DNA of 64,000 nt from assembly GCF_001881565.1 (NCBI RefSeq), contig NZ_MPDJ01000003.1, positions 426,270 to 490,269 of the forward strand. The letters run 5' to 3'. This DNA is from Eisenbergiella tayi (GTDB lineage Bacteria > Bacillota > Clostridia > Lachnospirales > Lachnospiraceae). Made by a program: the position numbers and the translations under genes. The first letter of the stretch is position 1. Each line of letters opens with the position of its first letter. Of this stretch, positions 34,173 to 43,290 are shown piece after piece. The notes beneath the pieces are model-generated. The model searched no databases. It was not told the DNA's origin and saw only the letters and a program-made list of their open reading frames with translations.

Positions 34173-35498
34173 ATGCTGAAAAAACTGCCCGGGCTGATAA
34201 CGAGTTCAGAAACAGTCAGCCATATCGGAAAAATCGAAAATATAGTGGGTATGGCAATGGAAGCCTCCGGAGGTGCGGGGAGTATAGGCGATATCGTTAT
34301 GATTTATAACGAGGATTTAAAGAAACAGGTTCCGGCCGAGGTGGTAGGTTTTCACGAAGATATGCTTCAGCTGATGGCTTATGACGACATGAGCGGAATC
34401 GGGGCCGGAAGCTTTGTGAGAAATACAAGGAAAAGGCTTAAGATCCCGGTGGGGGAAGCCCTTCGGGGGAGAGTGATAGATTCCATGGGCCAGCCCATGG
34501 ATGACAAAGGGCCTATTGAGTCTTCCAGATACTACTATGTGGAAAGTCCGAAGATCAATCCGCTCAGCAGGCCGAGAATCGATGAAAAGCTGGATTTCGG
34601 CATTAAGGCAATTGATGGGCTCAATACGATCGGAAAGGGACAGAGAATTGGCATCTTTGCAGGCAGCGGTGTGGGAAAGAGTACGCTTCTGGGTATGATA
34701 GCCAAGAATGTCAAGACAGACATTAATGTAATTGCCCTTGTGGGAGAGCGAGGCAGGGAGGTTCGGGAGTTTATAGAGAAGGATCTGGGAGAGGAAGGTA
34801 TGCGGCGTACCGTACTGGTGGTTGCAACCTCAGACCAGCCGGCCATGCTGCGTATGAAATGCCCGCTGGTGGCGACAACCATTGCGGAATATTTCAAGGA
34901 TCAGGGGAAGGATGTGCTTCTCATGATGGATTCCCTTACCAGATTCGCAATGGCACAGCGTGAAATCGGGCTTGCCACAGGAGAGCCGCCTGTGGCGAGA
35001 GGCTACACGCCGTCCATCTATGCAGAATTCCCCAAGCTGCTTGAACGCAGCGGAAATTTTGAAAATGGTTCTATCACCGGTGTATATACGGTCCTGGTGG
35101 AAGGCGATGATACGAATGAACCGGTTGCAGATACGGTGAGAGGTATCCTGGACGGACATATTGTACTGACAAGAAAGCTTGCCAATGAAGGCCACTTCCC
35201 GGCAATCGATATCGGCGCCAGTATATCCCGTCTTATGACGAGCATTGTGTCCAGGGAACATCAGGATGCGGCTTCCGGTATCCGGAATATACTGAGCATT
35301 TATATGCAGAATGAGGATTTGGTTTCTATCGGCGCCTACAAAGCGGGAACCAATCCCAAGCTTGATTATGCCATCTCCAAAATAAACCAGGTAAATGATT
35401 TTCTGATGCAGAAAGTGGATGAAAAGTTTACATACGAAGAAATCATTGCGGAGATGGAACGTATTTTGGCTAAGCCGAAGGATGCAAAAGAAAAATAA
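34173..35498 (+). CDS. fliI: flagellum-specific ATPase FliI
   Basis: FliI is the ATPase of the flagellar export apparatus, related to the F1 beta subunit. Walker A is GSGVGKST (164-171), Walker B is DVLLMMDSLTRFA, and ERGREVREFIEKDLG and TGVYTVLVEGDDTNEP are family blocks. At 441 residues it is full length. AGGGAGG precedes the ATG. Confidence 0.97.
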   Translation: MLKKLPGLITSSETVSHIGKIENIVGMAMEASGGAGSIGDIVMIYNEDLKKQVPAEVVGFHEDMLQLMAYDDMSGIGAGSFVRNTRKRLKIPVGEALRGRVIDSMGQPMDDKGPIESSRYYYVESPKINPLSRPRIDEKLDFGIKAIDGLNTIGKGQRIGIFAGSGVGKSTLLGMIAKNVKTDINVIALVGERGREVREFIEKDLGEEGMRRTVLVVATSDQPAMLRMKCPLVATTIAEYFKDQGKDVLLMMDSLTRFAMAQREIGLATGEPPVARGYTPSIYAEFPKLLERSGNFENGSITGVYTVLVEGDDTNEPVADTVRGILDGHIVLTRKLANEGHFPAIDIGASISRLMTSIVSREHQDAASGIRNILSIYMQNEDLVSIGAYKAGTNPKLDYAISKINQVNDFLMQKVDEKFTYEEIIAEMERILAKPKDAKEK

Positions 35499-35539
35499 AG
35501 GGAGAATGTACAATCCCAAAATGAGAGGCAGGACTGAAT

Positions 35540-36007
35540 ATGAAAAAGTTTGCTTTTGCTTTGGATAAAGTACTGGATTACAAAGGCCAGGTGGAGAACA
35601 GTCTCCGGAGTGAATACGCACAGAAGATGGCAAAGGTAAAAAAACAGGAGGTATACATAGACAGCCTGATTTCACAGTTCGCAGGCTGCAGGAACGAATT
35701 CGAGGCGAGAAAGAAGCAGGGCTGTACGGTTAATCTCATGGTTTCCTATGACGGATATCTTAACAGCCTGAGAAAACAGATAGAAAAAGAAAAACAGGTT
35801 TTGACAGAACTGAGAATAGACGCAGAGAAAAAAAGAGAAGAAATGGTTGCGGCCAAGGTGGAGACTTCATCCTTTGAGAAGCTGAAAGAAAAGAAACAGC
35901 TGGAATACGATAAGGAAGCGGCGAAAAAGGAAGAACAGTTCATAGATGAATTCGTATCCAATACAGCCAATTCCGCCAGGAGAGAAGCGCTGGCTGCATC
36001 GGTATAA
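35540..36007 (+). CDS. fliJ: flagellar export chaperone FliJ
   Basis: FliJ is a coiled-coil protein that sits in the FliI ring and helps load substrates. The 155-residue product starts MKKFAFALDKVLDYK, typical of the family, and is charged and helical throughout, with a C-terminal EQFIDEFVSNTA segment. Its place directly after fliI supports the call. Confidence 0.9.
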   Translation: MKKFAFALDKVLDYKGQVENSLRSEYAQKMAKVKKQEVYIDSLISQFAGCRNEFEARKKQGCTVNLMVSYDGYLNSLRKQIEKEKQVLTELRIDAEKKREEMVAAKVETSSFEKLKEKKQLEYDKEAAKKEEQFIDEFVSNTANSARREALAASV

Positions 36008-36070
36008 AACAGGGGTAATCCTGCTTATGCAGATTACTGATAGATATTCTGGAAGAAAGGAGGAGAGAAA

Positions 36071-37228
36071 ATGGTCAGTGATGTCAGTGCAATGATGAAT
36101 ACCGTGAGCCAGACTTCAAACCGGCCGTCATCTGAACGCCCGCAGCAGACAGACAGTTATCATGACATGATGAAAAATATGCTGAAGGAACAGAAGCGGA
36201 TAAAGGAAGAAAAGAAGCCGGGTTCAGACAGTGACAGCACGAAGGTGAATGCAAAGGAAAAACCGGATAAAGACGAAGAAGGAAAGAAACCTGCAGAGAC
36301 AGACGGCAGTGCTGTATTTCTGCCGCCGGGAAATGGTGAATTCCAATCTGTTCTCTGGATGCAGCAGCCTGCGGCAATGGGAGATGCGGTTCCTGAAACC
36401 GGGCTTCAGCCTGGTGACGAAGGAAAGGTTGCAGCGGTTATGGCTGAAATGCAGACGGAAACCGTAGAGGAAGCTGCAGACGGCCCTATGGTTGACAGCC
36501 CGACTGAAAAGCCGGAAGGAAAAGAATTTTTATCGGAACCGGCCTTTACGGTGCCGGAGAAGGAAATCCCGGAAGAAACCAGTGCGGCGGTTCCTGTGCC
36601 GGTACAGACTTCCGAAGGGAAGGAAGAAATGGTTTCAGACCTGCGGACAGCTGTAAATATGCAGACTGAGCCGGAGAATGTTTCAGAAAATGAAAATATT
36701 TCCGAAAAGCGGGCTGATGAAAACGCGCAGCTGTATGCGCAGACAGATGTGAAAGCAGCAGATGACCGGATCGTACAGCAGAGCCAGCAGACGGAAGTTC
36801 CTGTCACGCAGGAAACGCCCGAAAGTCCGGAAGAGATGTTTCAGACGCTGCCGAAGGAGATCTTCACCCGTATATCTGCCGGTGAAAAAGAATTTACCGT
36901 ACAGCTGGAACCGGAAAATCTGGGTAAGTTGATGATTAAAGCTTCTTATGCAGACGGCAAAGCAAGTATATCCATTATCTGCACCAATGAAAAGACAATG
37001 GAGCTTCTTTCCGGGCATGCCAGAGAAATCGGCGGCATTATGGAAAGCAATCTGGGAACACCCACTACGGTGCTGCTGGATAAAACGGAGCCGGATTACT
37101 TGGAACAGGGACAGGACGGACAAAACGGCCGGCAGGAAAATGCAAGGGACGACGAAGGCAGAGATAAGAAAGAACAGAAGAAAAATGGCCTGGATTTCCT
37201 GCATCAGCTCAGGTTGGGATTGGTCTGA
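36071..37228 (+). CDS. fliK: flagellar hook-length control protein FliK
   Basis: FliK measures the hook and switches export specificity. The 385-residue protein is low-complexity (Glu, Pro, Thr, Gln) for about 255 residues. It then has the Flg_hook C-terminal domain with FTVQLEPENLGKLMIKA and a following helix, and a charged Gln/Glu-rich end. It lies between fliJ and flgD as usual. AGGAGAG precedes the ATG. Confidence 0.9.
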   Translation: MVSDVSAMMNTVSQTSNRPSSERPQQTDSYHDMMKNMLKEQKRIKEEKKPGSDSDSTKVNAKEKPDKDEEGKKPAETDGSAVFLPPGNGEFQSVLWMQQPAAMGDAVPETGLQPGDEGKVAAVMAEMQTETVEEAADGPMVDSPTEKPEGKEFLSEPAFTVPEKEIPEETSAAVPVPVQTSEGKEEMVSDLRTAVNMQTEPENVSENENISEKRADENAQLYAQTDVKAADDRIVQQSQQTEVPVTQETPESPEEMFQTLPKEIFTRISAGEKEFTVQLEPENLGKLMIKASYADGKASISIICTNEKTMELLSGHAREIGGIMESNLGTPTTVLLDKTEPDYLEQGQDGQNGRQENARDDEGRDKKEQKKNGLDFLHQLRLGLV

Positions 37229-37268
37229 CAAGAAAACGGCAGCACAGATATAAAAAGGAGAATGAAAG

Positions 37269-37925
37269 ATGCCGGATATACAATTTCGTACGTATGAATC
37301 CCAGGATACGTCATTAAACCGGACATCGTCAAAAGCGGCGTCGGGAAATATGGGACTTTCCATCGATGATTTTTATAAGATACTGGCAGCCCAGTTAAGA
37401 TATCAGGATGCCGATAATCCGATGGATACAAGTGAAATGATGTCTCAGATGGTGCAGACACAGATGATTGCAACCATTAATCAGATGAATCAGATTTCGG
37501 TTATAACCTATGCGTCTTCCATGATTGGGAAAGAAGTGACGATAGGGCTTCGGGATGCACAGGGCTGGCCCACTGGTGAAACAACAACAGGAACGGTGAC
37601 AGGCGCTTATATTTTCGGAGATGATCCGGTCATTGTTGTAGACGGAGTCGGTTATTCCGTTTCTCAGGTGGTTATGCTTGGAAACGCGAAGACGGAAGCA
37701 CCGGAAGATCCAGGCGATGGCGATGGTGATGGCCCTGATGTGCCAGGCACTGAGGGCGGTGATGGCGATAATAGCGGAACACCGCCGGTAGACGGTTCAG
37801 GAGATGGGAATGGCGCACCTCCGGTAGATGGCGCAGGAGATGGGAATGAAGCACCTCCGGTAGACGGTGGAGGAGATGGAAATACAGACCCGTCAACAGG
37901 AAATGAAGGAAATAGCGAACCATAG
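37269..37925 (+). CDS. flgD: flagellar hook-capping protein FlgD with repeat tail
   Basis: FlgD caps the growing hook. The N-terminal part has the signature DDFYKILAAQLRYQDADNPM and MVQTQMIATINQMNQI, followed by a beta domain. From about residue 140 to the end the protein is a Gly/Asp/Pro-rich tail with about three 12-residue units ending PPVDG (37767-37870, 36-bp DNA repeats). Known FlgD proteins end in Tudor/FnIII-like domains rather than such a tail, so this may be a lineage feature prone to length change. AAAGGAG precedes the ATG. Confidence 0.92.
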   Translation: MPDIQFRTYESQDTSLNRTSSKAASGNMGLSIDDFYKILAAQLRYQDADNPMDTSEMMSQMVQTQMIATINQMNQISVITYASSMIGKEVTIGLRDAQGWPTGETTTGTVTGAYIFGDDPVIVVDGVGYSVSQVVMLGNAKTEAPEDPGDGDGDGPDVPGTEGGDGDNSGTPPVDGSGDGNGAPPVDGAGDGNEAPPVDGGGDGNTDPSTGNEGNSEP

Positions 37926-37935
37926 GAGTGGTGAG

Positions 37936-38313
37936 ATGGATGGATTACATACAGTTTCCGGTATAGGGGAACTGCGGCTTAAGCATGATGCACAGCTGGT
38001 ACAAAAGGATCCGTCTTCTTCCTTCGCGGATATGCTGAGGGATAAGCTGAACCAGGAAGGATCCGTCAGATTTTCCAGACATGCGGCGGAAAGAATTGCG
38101 CAGAGGGGAGCTGATATTTCGGAGGGACTTCTTGAAAACCTGAATAAAGCTGTGGAGACAGCGAGGGATAAAGGAGCCAGGGATACCGTAATTATCAGCA
38201 GGGATGATGTGTTTATCGTGAACATTCCCCATAATGTCGTAGTGACGATGGTGCCCTATCAGGAAATGAAAGAGAACATTTTTACAAATATTGACAGCGC
38301 TGTTTTAATTTAA
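37936..38313 (+). CDS. flagellar operon protein, TIGR02530 family
   Basis: This small protein of unknown exact role is found between flgD and flgE in many Firmicutes flagellar operons. The 125-residue product has the family pattern VRFSRHAAERIAQRG, an Arg/His-rich helix, and DTVIISRDDVFIVNIPHNVVVT near the end (landmarks VFIVN and NVVVT). The ATG at 37936 lies behind AGGAGTGG; the frame upstream belongs to the flgD repeat region. Confidence 0.88.
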   Translation: MDGLHTVSGIGELRLKHDAQLVQKDPSSSFADMLRDKLNQEGSVRFSRHAAERIAQRGADISEGLLENLNKAVETARDKGARDTVIISRDDVFIVNIPHNVVVTMVPYQEMKENIFTNIDSAVLI

Positions 38314-38402
38314 CGGGACCGGTTGCGGAGGTTAATCCGGATATCGGAAGTATATCCGGAATACAGCAGCTGTATTCAGTAAAGAAAAGGAGAACATAAA
38401 GA

Positions 38403-39296
38403 ATGGTTGGATCAATGTTTGCCGCGATTTCAGGTTTGAAATCGCATCAGACCAAGATGGATGTTATAGGTAATAATATTGCGAATGTAAATACGTGGGG
38501 TTACAAAACCCAGACAGCAAACTTTATGGATGCTGCATACCGTACCGCTATCTCCGGATCTGCCGGTTCGGCAACCTCAGGAGGTGTGAATTCTTCTCAG
38601 ATTGGTTATGGAGCGAATGTAGGTTCCATTGGGGTTAATTATTCATTAGGAAACAGAAATCCTACATACGATGGTAAGGACTGCATGATTGACGGACCGG
38701 GCTTTTTTATTGTTAAGTCCACACCTCTGGCTGGTCCAATTCCACAAGGTACCGCGTTGACAAGTAATGATGGAATTATGCTTTCCAGAGTAGGAATGTT
38801 AACGTTTGACAGTGCAGGAAATCTTACGGATCCTCAGGGTTCCTTTATCCTTGGTTACCCGTCAGATAATAATGGGAATATAGGAACCGATTTGAATATG
38901 ATTACGGCTAAGCCGAATCAGACATATTCTTCTATTTCTGTTCAGGCGGACGGAACAATTACCGGCGTGGTATCTGAGGATACAGCGACTCCTGCAAATA
39001 AGGGTACCGTTGTAACACTTGGCAGGATAGCGGTTGCATCGGTAAGCAATCCGAATGGTCTGGATAAAACGCAGGGATATTATTACAAAATAGGGCCTAA
39101 TGCAGGTACAGTAAGCCATATGGAGGCCGATGCTACAACAGGGAATATCCTCAGCGGCTATTTGGAAATGTCCAATACGGATCTTTCCACGGAAATGGCC
39201 AATATGATCACCACACAGCGTGGTTTCCAGGCCAATACCAAAATCATTACCGTAACAGATCAGATGCTGGAAGAACTTGTGAATATGAAACGATAA
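38403..39296 (+). CDS. flgE: flagellar hook protein FlgE (short form)
   Basis: FlgE is the hook subunit. The N-terminus MFAAISGLKSHQTKMDVIGN with NNIANVNTWGYK and the C-terminus EMANMITTQRGFQANTKIIT are conserved. GPGFFIVK is the FlgE/F/G core motif. At 297 residues it is shorter than most FlgE proteins (about 400 or more), with little room for outer D2/D3 domains. Position after flgD and the TIGR02530 gene supports FlgE rather than a rod protein. AAGGAGA precedes the ATG. Confidence 0.88.
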   Translation: MVGSMFAAISGLKSHQTKMDVIGNNIANVNTWGYKTQTANFMDAAYRTAISGSAGSATSGGVNSSQIGYGANVGSIGVNYSLGNRNPTYDGKDCMIDGPGFFIVKSTPLAGPIPQGTALTSNDGIMLSRVGMLTFDSAGNLTDPQGSFILGYPSDNNGNIGTDLNMITAKPNQTYSSISVQADGTITGVVSEDTATPANKGTVVTLGRIAVASVSNPNGLDKTQGYYYKIGPNAGTVSHMEADATTGNILSGYLEMSNTDLSTEMANMITTQRGFQANTKIITVTDQMLEELVNMKR

Positions 39297-39302
39297 CAGT
39301 GA

Positions 39303-39325
39303 GCGGAGGGGTCCGTCCCCTCCGC
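39303..39325 (+). promoter_or_regulatory. GC-rich hairpin between flgE and flbD
   Basis: The stem GCGGAGGGG (39303-39311) with CCCCTCCGC (39317-39325) has a 5-base loop, directly after the flgE stop. There is no T-run, so it is more likely an mRNA-stability or processing element that keeps flgE message high than a terminator. Confidence 0.6.
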
Positions 39326-39348
39326 AGCTAGAGTAAGGGGAAGACGAA

Positions 39349-39609
39349 GTGATTGAGTTAACAAAAATTAACGGTGAGCTAATCGTAGTGAACAGCCGGC
39401 TTATAGAATACATCGTTGCCATTCCTGAAACAAAAATCATTATGAATAACGGCAGATACCATCTGGTAATGGAGCCCCCGCAGGAGATTATCAGAAAAGT
39501 AATAGCGTTTGAGCAGAAGGTGGCTGAGGGCTGGGTAAAAATGAATTGTTGCATGGCCGGGGAATACATTGCTAACACACCGGAGGAAGAGGAGAAGGGG
39601 GAGGATTAG
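39349..39609 (+). CDS. flbD: flagellar FlbD family protein
   Basis: The 86-residue FlbD-type protein (SwrD in Bacillus subtilis, needed for full motor torque) has the family start IELTKINGELIVVNSRLIEYI and DTK-like strand, here PETKIIMNNGRY. It starts with GTG behind AAGGGGAAG. It lies directly before motA, the usual place. The acidic tail (TPEEEEKGED) is extra. Confidence 0.9.
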   Translation: MIELTKINGELIVVNSRLIEYIVAIPETKIIMNNGRYHLVMEPPQEIIRKVIAFEQKVAEGWVKMNCCMAGEYIANTPEEEEKGED

Positions 39610-39612
39610 CAT

Positions 39613-40437
39613 ATGGACATTTCTACGATTCTCGGCATTATCCTTGGCTTTGCTGTAATAATTTATGGAATCGGAATGGAATCTCTGGGTAACTTCATAG
39701 ATACGTCGAGTATTTTTATTACTATAGGCGGAACCCTTTGTGCACTGATGGCATCCTTCCCTCTGAAACAGCTGGTCAAAATAGGCGTTCATATGAAAAT
39801 TGTGCTTTTCGGTAATAAGTTTAAACCGGAGGAAGCGATAAATAAGCTGGTGGATCTCGCACAGCTGGCAAGAAAAAATGGTCTGCTGGCGCTGGAGGAA
39901 CAGGCCGGAGACATAAAAGATCCGTTTTTTAAGCGGGGAGTGCTTCTTGTGGTGGATGCGATGGAAGCAGAGAAGGTACGGAGTCTGCTGGAGGAAGAGA
40001 TTGCTGCCATGGATCAGCGGCATGATTCCGATGTTGCATTTTATGAGAAAGGAAGTATTTACGCCCCTGCATTCGGTATGATTGGAACCCTGGTAGGGCT
40101 GATAAATATGCTGAAGGAAATGAACCTTGATGAAGGCTCATCTTCCAGTCTGGGATTGAGTATGGCAACCGCGCTGGTAACTACATTTTACGGCTGTATT
40201 CTTGCAAATCTGATATTTCAGCCGATAGCCAAAAAGCTTCGTATCAGAAATGATGATGAGATACTTTACCGTCAGATTATAGTGGAAGGCGTAGTGGGGA
40301 TACAGTGTGGGGATAACCCCAAGAGCCTTAAGGAAAAGCTGGTTTCCACCTTAAGCCAGAAGCAGCAGAACAGGATGTTGAATGACGCTAACGCCAAAAA
40401 AGGCGGAAGGAACAGAGAAAAGAGCGCGGAAGAATAA
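39613..40437 (+). CDS. motA: motor stator protein MotA
   Basis: MotA, with MotB, forms the ion channel that powers rotation. Four membrane segments are expected and seen (about 4-22, 33-52, 150-170, 180-200). Family motifs include ISLGGTLCALMASFPL-like SIFITIGGTLCA and YAPAFGMIGTLVGLINML, the latter holding the channel-lining Pro and Thr. At 274 residues it is full length, 3 bases after flbD. Confidence 0.95.
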   Translation: MDISTILGIILGFAVIIYGIGMESLGNFIDTSSIFITIGGTLCALMASFPLKQLVKIGVHMKIVLFGNKFKPEEAINKLVDLAQLARKNGLLALEEQAGDIKDPFFKRGVLLVVDAMEAEKVRSLLEEEIAAMDQRHDSDVAFYEKGSIYAPAFGMIGTLVGLINMLKEMNLDEGSSSSLGLSMATALVTTFYGCILANLIFQPIAKKLRIRNDDEILYRQIIVEGVVGIQCGDNPKSLKEKLVSTLSQKQQNRMLNDANAKKGGRNREKSAEE

Positions 40438-40489
40438 AAGCCGGCAGTTAGTTTCAGACGGCAGGTAAAGGATTATAGCAGGTGCTTAT

Positions 40490-41347
40490 ATGAAAAAAAG
40501 AAAAAAAAATTCAGAACAGGGCGATTGGCTTAACACATATGCTGATATGGTAACGCTGCTTCTGTGCTTCTTTGTTCTGTTATACAGTATTTCATCGGTT
40601 GACCAGGATAAATGGAAAAATTTTGTATTGAGTATCAATCCGCAGGCGGCTGAAGCACTGCAGGAGCCAAAAGCAAACGGTGCATTTCAGGAAGGCATTA
40701 TGGAAGAATATCCGGAAGGTGATGCGGATGCATTTGAAGAAATGTTCCGGGCGCTTATCGAAGCGGCAAACCAGCTTGGCATAGAAAACCAGGTAAGCAT
40801 AACCCAGGGCGATGGTTATACGTTTATATCCTTTAAGGATAAGGTGTTTTTTGACGGAGACAGTCCGGTGCTGAAGGAAGAGGGCAAAACTGTTCTGGAT
40901 GCATTTGCGGAAGCGATTGCTCCTGCTGCGGACAGTGTAAAACAGATAGAGGTACTGGGGCATACATCCCAGGGTGATCCGGAAATTCCGAATGAAGTGA
41001 TGACAGACAGGGTGCTGTCGGCAGAACGGTCAGCACAGATTGTAGCTTATTTGCAGGGAAAAGACATAATAGAGCCGGCTAAATTAGTGAGTATGGCTTT
41101 TGGACAGTTCAGACCTATAGATACCTTCCAGACATCAGAAGGAAGGGCACATAACAGAAGAGCGGAAATCCTGATAACGAAGGACGGAACGGTGGAACGC
41201 AGCCTGAGCTATTATTACGAACAGGTTTACGGGAGCGGAACCTTTGAAGAAGGGATGGATGCCCTGAAAGAGGAAGGCGGGAATACGGATGCGGGTGACA
41301 GCGCAGGCGATAAACAGGCGCCTTCAGAGGGAAAGAACGGGGAATAA
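40490..41347 (+). CDS. motB: motor stator protein MotB
   Basis: MotB anchors the stator to peptidoglycan. A basic N-terminus is followed by a single membrane segment beginning LNTYADMVTLLLCFFVLLYS with the ion-binding Asp19. The OmpA-like peptidoglycan-binding domain (about 110-235) has VLGHTSQGD and RAHNRRAEI. A Glu/Gly-rich tail ends the 285-residue protein. The next gene is fliM; the fliL gene often found between them is absent. Confidence 0.95.
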   Translation: MKKRKKNSEQGDWLNTYADMVTLLLCFFVLLYSISSVDQDKWKNFVLSINPQAAEALQEPKANGAFQEGIMEEYPEGDADAFEEMFRALIEAANQLGIENQVSITQGDGYTFISFKDKVFFDGDSPVLKEEGKTVLDAFAEAIAPAADSVKQIEVLGHTSQGDPEIPNEVMTDRVLSAERSAQIVAYLQGKDIIEPAKLVSMAFGQFRPIDTFQTSEGRAHNRRAEILITKDGTVERSLSYYYEQVYGSGTFEEGMDALKEEGGNTDAGDSAGDKQAPSEGKNGE

Positions 41348-41365
41348 AAATACAGGAGTAAGCAC

Positions 41366-42412
41366 ATGGCTGAAGTATTATCACAAAGTCAGATAGACGC
41401 ATTATTGAATTCCATGGTAAGCGGCGGGGAAGACGCAGTGGAAACAGTTCAGAAAGAAGAACAGGCCTACCGCTATTATGATTTCAATAGTCCGAAAAAG
41501 TTTACCAAGGACAGATTAAAGCTGCTGAAGGGAATTTATGATAATTATTGTCGTATTGCAACTTCCCAGATAAACAGCTTATTCCGGGTAAACAGCGAGG
41601 TAGAAGTGGTAACGGTTGAGGAACAGAGATATTACGAATTCAGCAATGCGCTGGGGGATAACGATATATTGACGCTGGTTGATATCAAGTTCGCGGACAA
41701 TACCAGCAAATATCCTCCTCTGCTGATTCATATCAGCCAGCCGTTGATGGTCAATATGATTGACCGGATGCTGGGAGGCAACGCGGAGGATATGAGCATA
41801 GACACTTCGTACGTATATACGGAGCTTGAGATGCCTTTATACCGTAAGATTATCGAATATCTTACGATGATACTGCGGGATGCATGGAGCAGTTATTTGA
41901 AGCTTCAGCCCAAGGTGGAGCGTATCGAGGAGAATCCCAGCCTTTTCCAGGATATCAGCCTGGACGAAACCGTTGTAATTATTTTATTGGATGCCAAGCT
42001 GCAGGGGGTAACAGGAAAGGTAAGCTTTTGTATACCGGAAACCCTGCTGGCGGGAGTATTTGACGTAATTGATAACAGAAAGCGCACAGAGGATGAATAC
42101 GAGAATGCGCTTCCGGATGTCCATCAGGTTATCATGAACAAAATAAAGGATTCCATTCTTACCGTAAAGGCAGATTTGGGCGAGGCGGAGCTTGATCTGG
42201 AGGATATTTATAACCTGCAGGTCGGAGATGTAATCGATTTGAACAAGCCTCATGATTCCGAAGTTGTTTTGTATGTGGAAGAGCAGCCCTGGTTTGTAGG
42301 AAAGCTTGGAGTGAGCAATAAAAATGTGGCTGTAAAAATCGACAGCCGTCTTGATAAAGCAGAAAATGCAAAAAATGAAATACAAGCAGATGATTTTACA
42401 CCTGCTATGTAG
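41366..42412 (+). CDS. fliM: flagellar motor switch protein FliM
   Basis: FliM binds phospho-CheY and sets rotation direction. The N-terminus MAEVLSQSQIDALLNSM is the CheY-binding peptide. The middle CheC-like domain has MVNMIDRMLGGN, and the C-terminal SPOA domain has LQVGDVIDLNKP. At 348 residues it is full length. AGGAG precedes the ATG. Confidence 0.96.
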   Translation: MAEVLSQSQIDALLNSMVSGGEDAVETVQKEEQAYRYYDFNSPKKFTKDRLKLLKGIYDNYCRIATSQINSLFRVNSEVEVVTVEEQRYYEFSNALGDNDILTLVDIKFADNTSKYPPLLIHISQPLMVNMIDRMLGGNAEDMSIDTSYVYTELEMPLYRKIIEYLTMILRDAWSSYLKLQPKVERIEENPSLFQDISLDETVVIILLDAKLQGVTGKVSFCIPETLLAGVFDVIDNRKRTEDEYENALPDVHQVIMNKIKDSILTVKADLGEAELDLEDIYNLQVGDVIDLNKPHDSEVVLYVEEQPWFVGKLGVSNKNVAVKIDSRLDKAENAKNEIQADDFTPAM

Positions 42413-42442
42413 ATAGATGTTAAAAAAGTGAGGTATACAGAA

Positions 42443-42805
42443 ATGGCAAAGATTCTGGTAGTTGATGATGCGGCATTTATGAGAATGATGGTAAAGGATG
42501 CTTTATCGAAAGGCGGATATACGGATGTATATGAGGCTGAAGATGGAGCGAGGGCAGTGGAGGAATACGAAAAACTGAGTCCGGATCTGGTGATCATGGA
42601 TATTACCATGCCTAATATGGATGGACTTCAGGCCCTGAAAAAAATTAAAGAAATCAATCCGAATGCCACAGTGGTTATGTGTTCCGCCATGGGACAGGAG
42701 AGTATGGTAATTGAAGCAATTAAATCGGGTGCGAAGGATTTTATCGTAAAACCCTTTAAAGCGGACAGGATTCTGAAGACAGTATCCAGTATCGTGGATG
42801 CATAA
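42443..42805 (+). CDS. cheY: chemotaxis response regulator CheY
   Basis: CheY is a single receiver domain of 120 residues. It shows the acidic pair in LVVDDAAFMRMM, phospho-acceptor Asp53 in VIMDITMPNMDG, the Ser/Thr switch in VVMCSAMG and the Lys in FIVKPFK. The ATG at 42443 is taken over an upstream GTG at 42428, which is part of the ribosome-site region GTGAGGT. It lies between fliM and the displaced flgC. Confidence 0.95.
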   Translation: MAKILVVDDAAFMRMMVKDALSKGGYTDVYEAEDGARAVEEYEKLSPDLVIMDITMPNMDGLQALKKIKEINPNATVVMCSAMGQESMVIEAIKSGAKDFIVKPFKADRILKTVSSIVDA

Positions 42806-42817
42806 AGGAGGTTGAGT

Positions 42818-43255
42818 ATGTCTTTTATCAATTCATTAAATATCAGCGCCTCCGGCATGTCGGCCCAGAAACTGCGTCTTGATGTGGCGGCGGAAAACAT
42901 AGCCAACCAGGAGACGACCAGGACGGAAAACGGAGGACCTTACAGAAGAAAAATGGTAGTGCTCCAGGCGGCGGAGGACAACAGCTTCCGCAAAGCCATG
43001 GATTTTGCTTCTTCACAGGCCAGGCCCGCCGGTGTCAGGGCGGTACAGATCGCTGATGACGCAACACAGCTCAATCCTGTTTATGATCCGACACATCCGG
43101 ATGCGGATGCAAATGGCTATGTCCAGATGCCGAATGTGGATTTGGTGAAGGAAACCATAGACAGCATGTCCGCAACCAGATCCTATGATGCAAATATTAC
43201 GGCCTTCAATGCTATGAAGCTGATGATGCAGAAAGCATTGGAAATAGGAAAGTAA
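42818..43255 (+). CDS. flgC: flagellar basal-body rod protein FlgC (displaced)
   Basis: FlgC is a proximal rod subunit. The 145-residue protein has LNISASGMSAQKLRLDVAAENIAN at the start (rod signature ending ENIAN), YVQMPNVDLVKE and MSATRSYDANITAFNAMK at the end. AAAGGAGG lies before the ATG at 42818. It normally follows flgB directly; here it sits between cheY and fliY, while the place after flgB holds the recombinase and the switch. It is the only flgC in the window. Confidence 0.93.
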   Translation: MSFINSLNISASGMSAQKLRLDVAAENIANQETTRTENGGPYRRKMVVLQAAEDNSFRKAMDFASSQARPAGVRAVQIADDATQLNPVYDPTHPDADANGYVQMPNVDLVKETIDSMSATRSYDANITAFNAMKLMMQKALEIGK

Positions 43256-43290
43256 GCAGATAACTTTGGCCAGAAAGAGAGATTGGAAAG

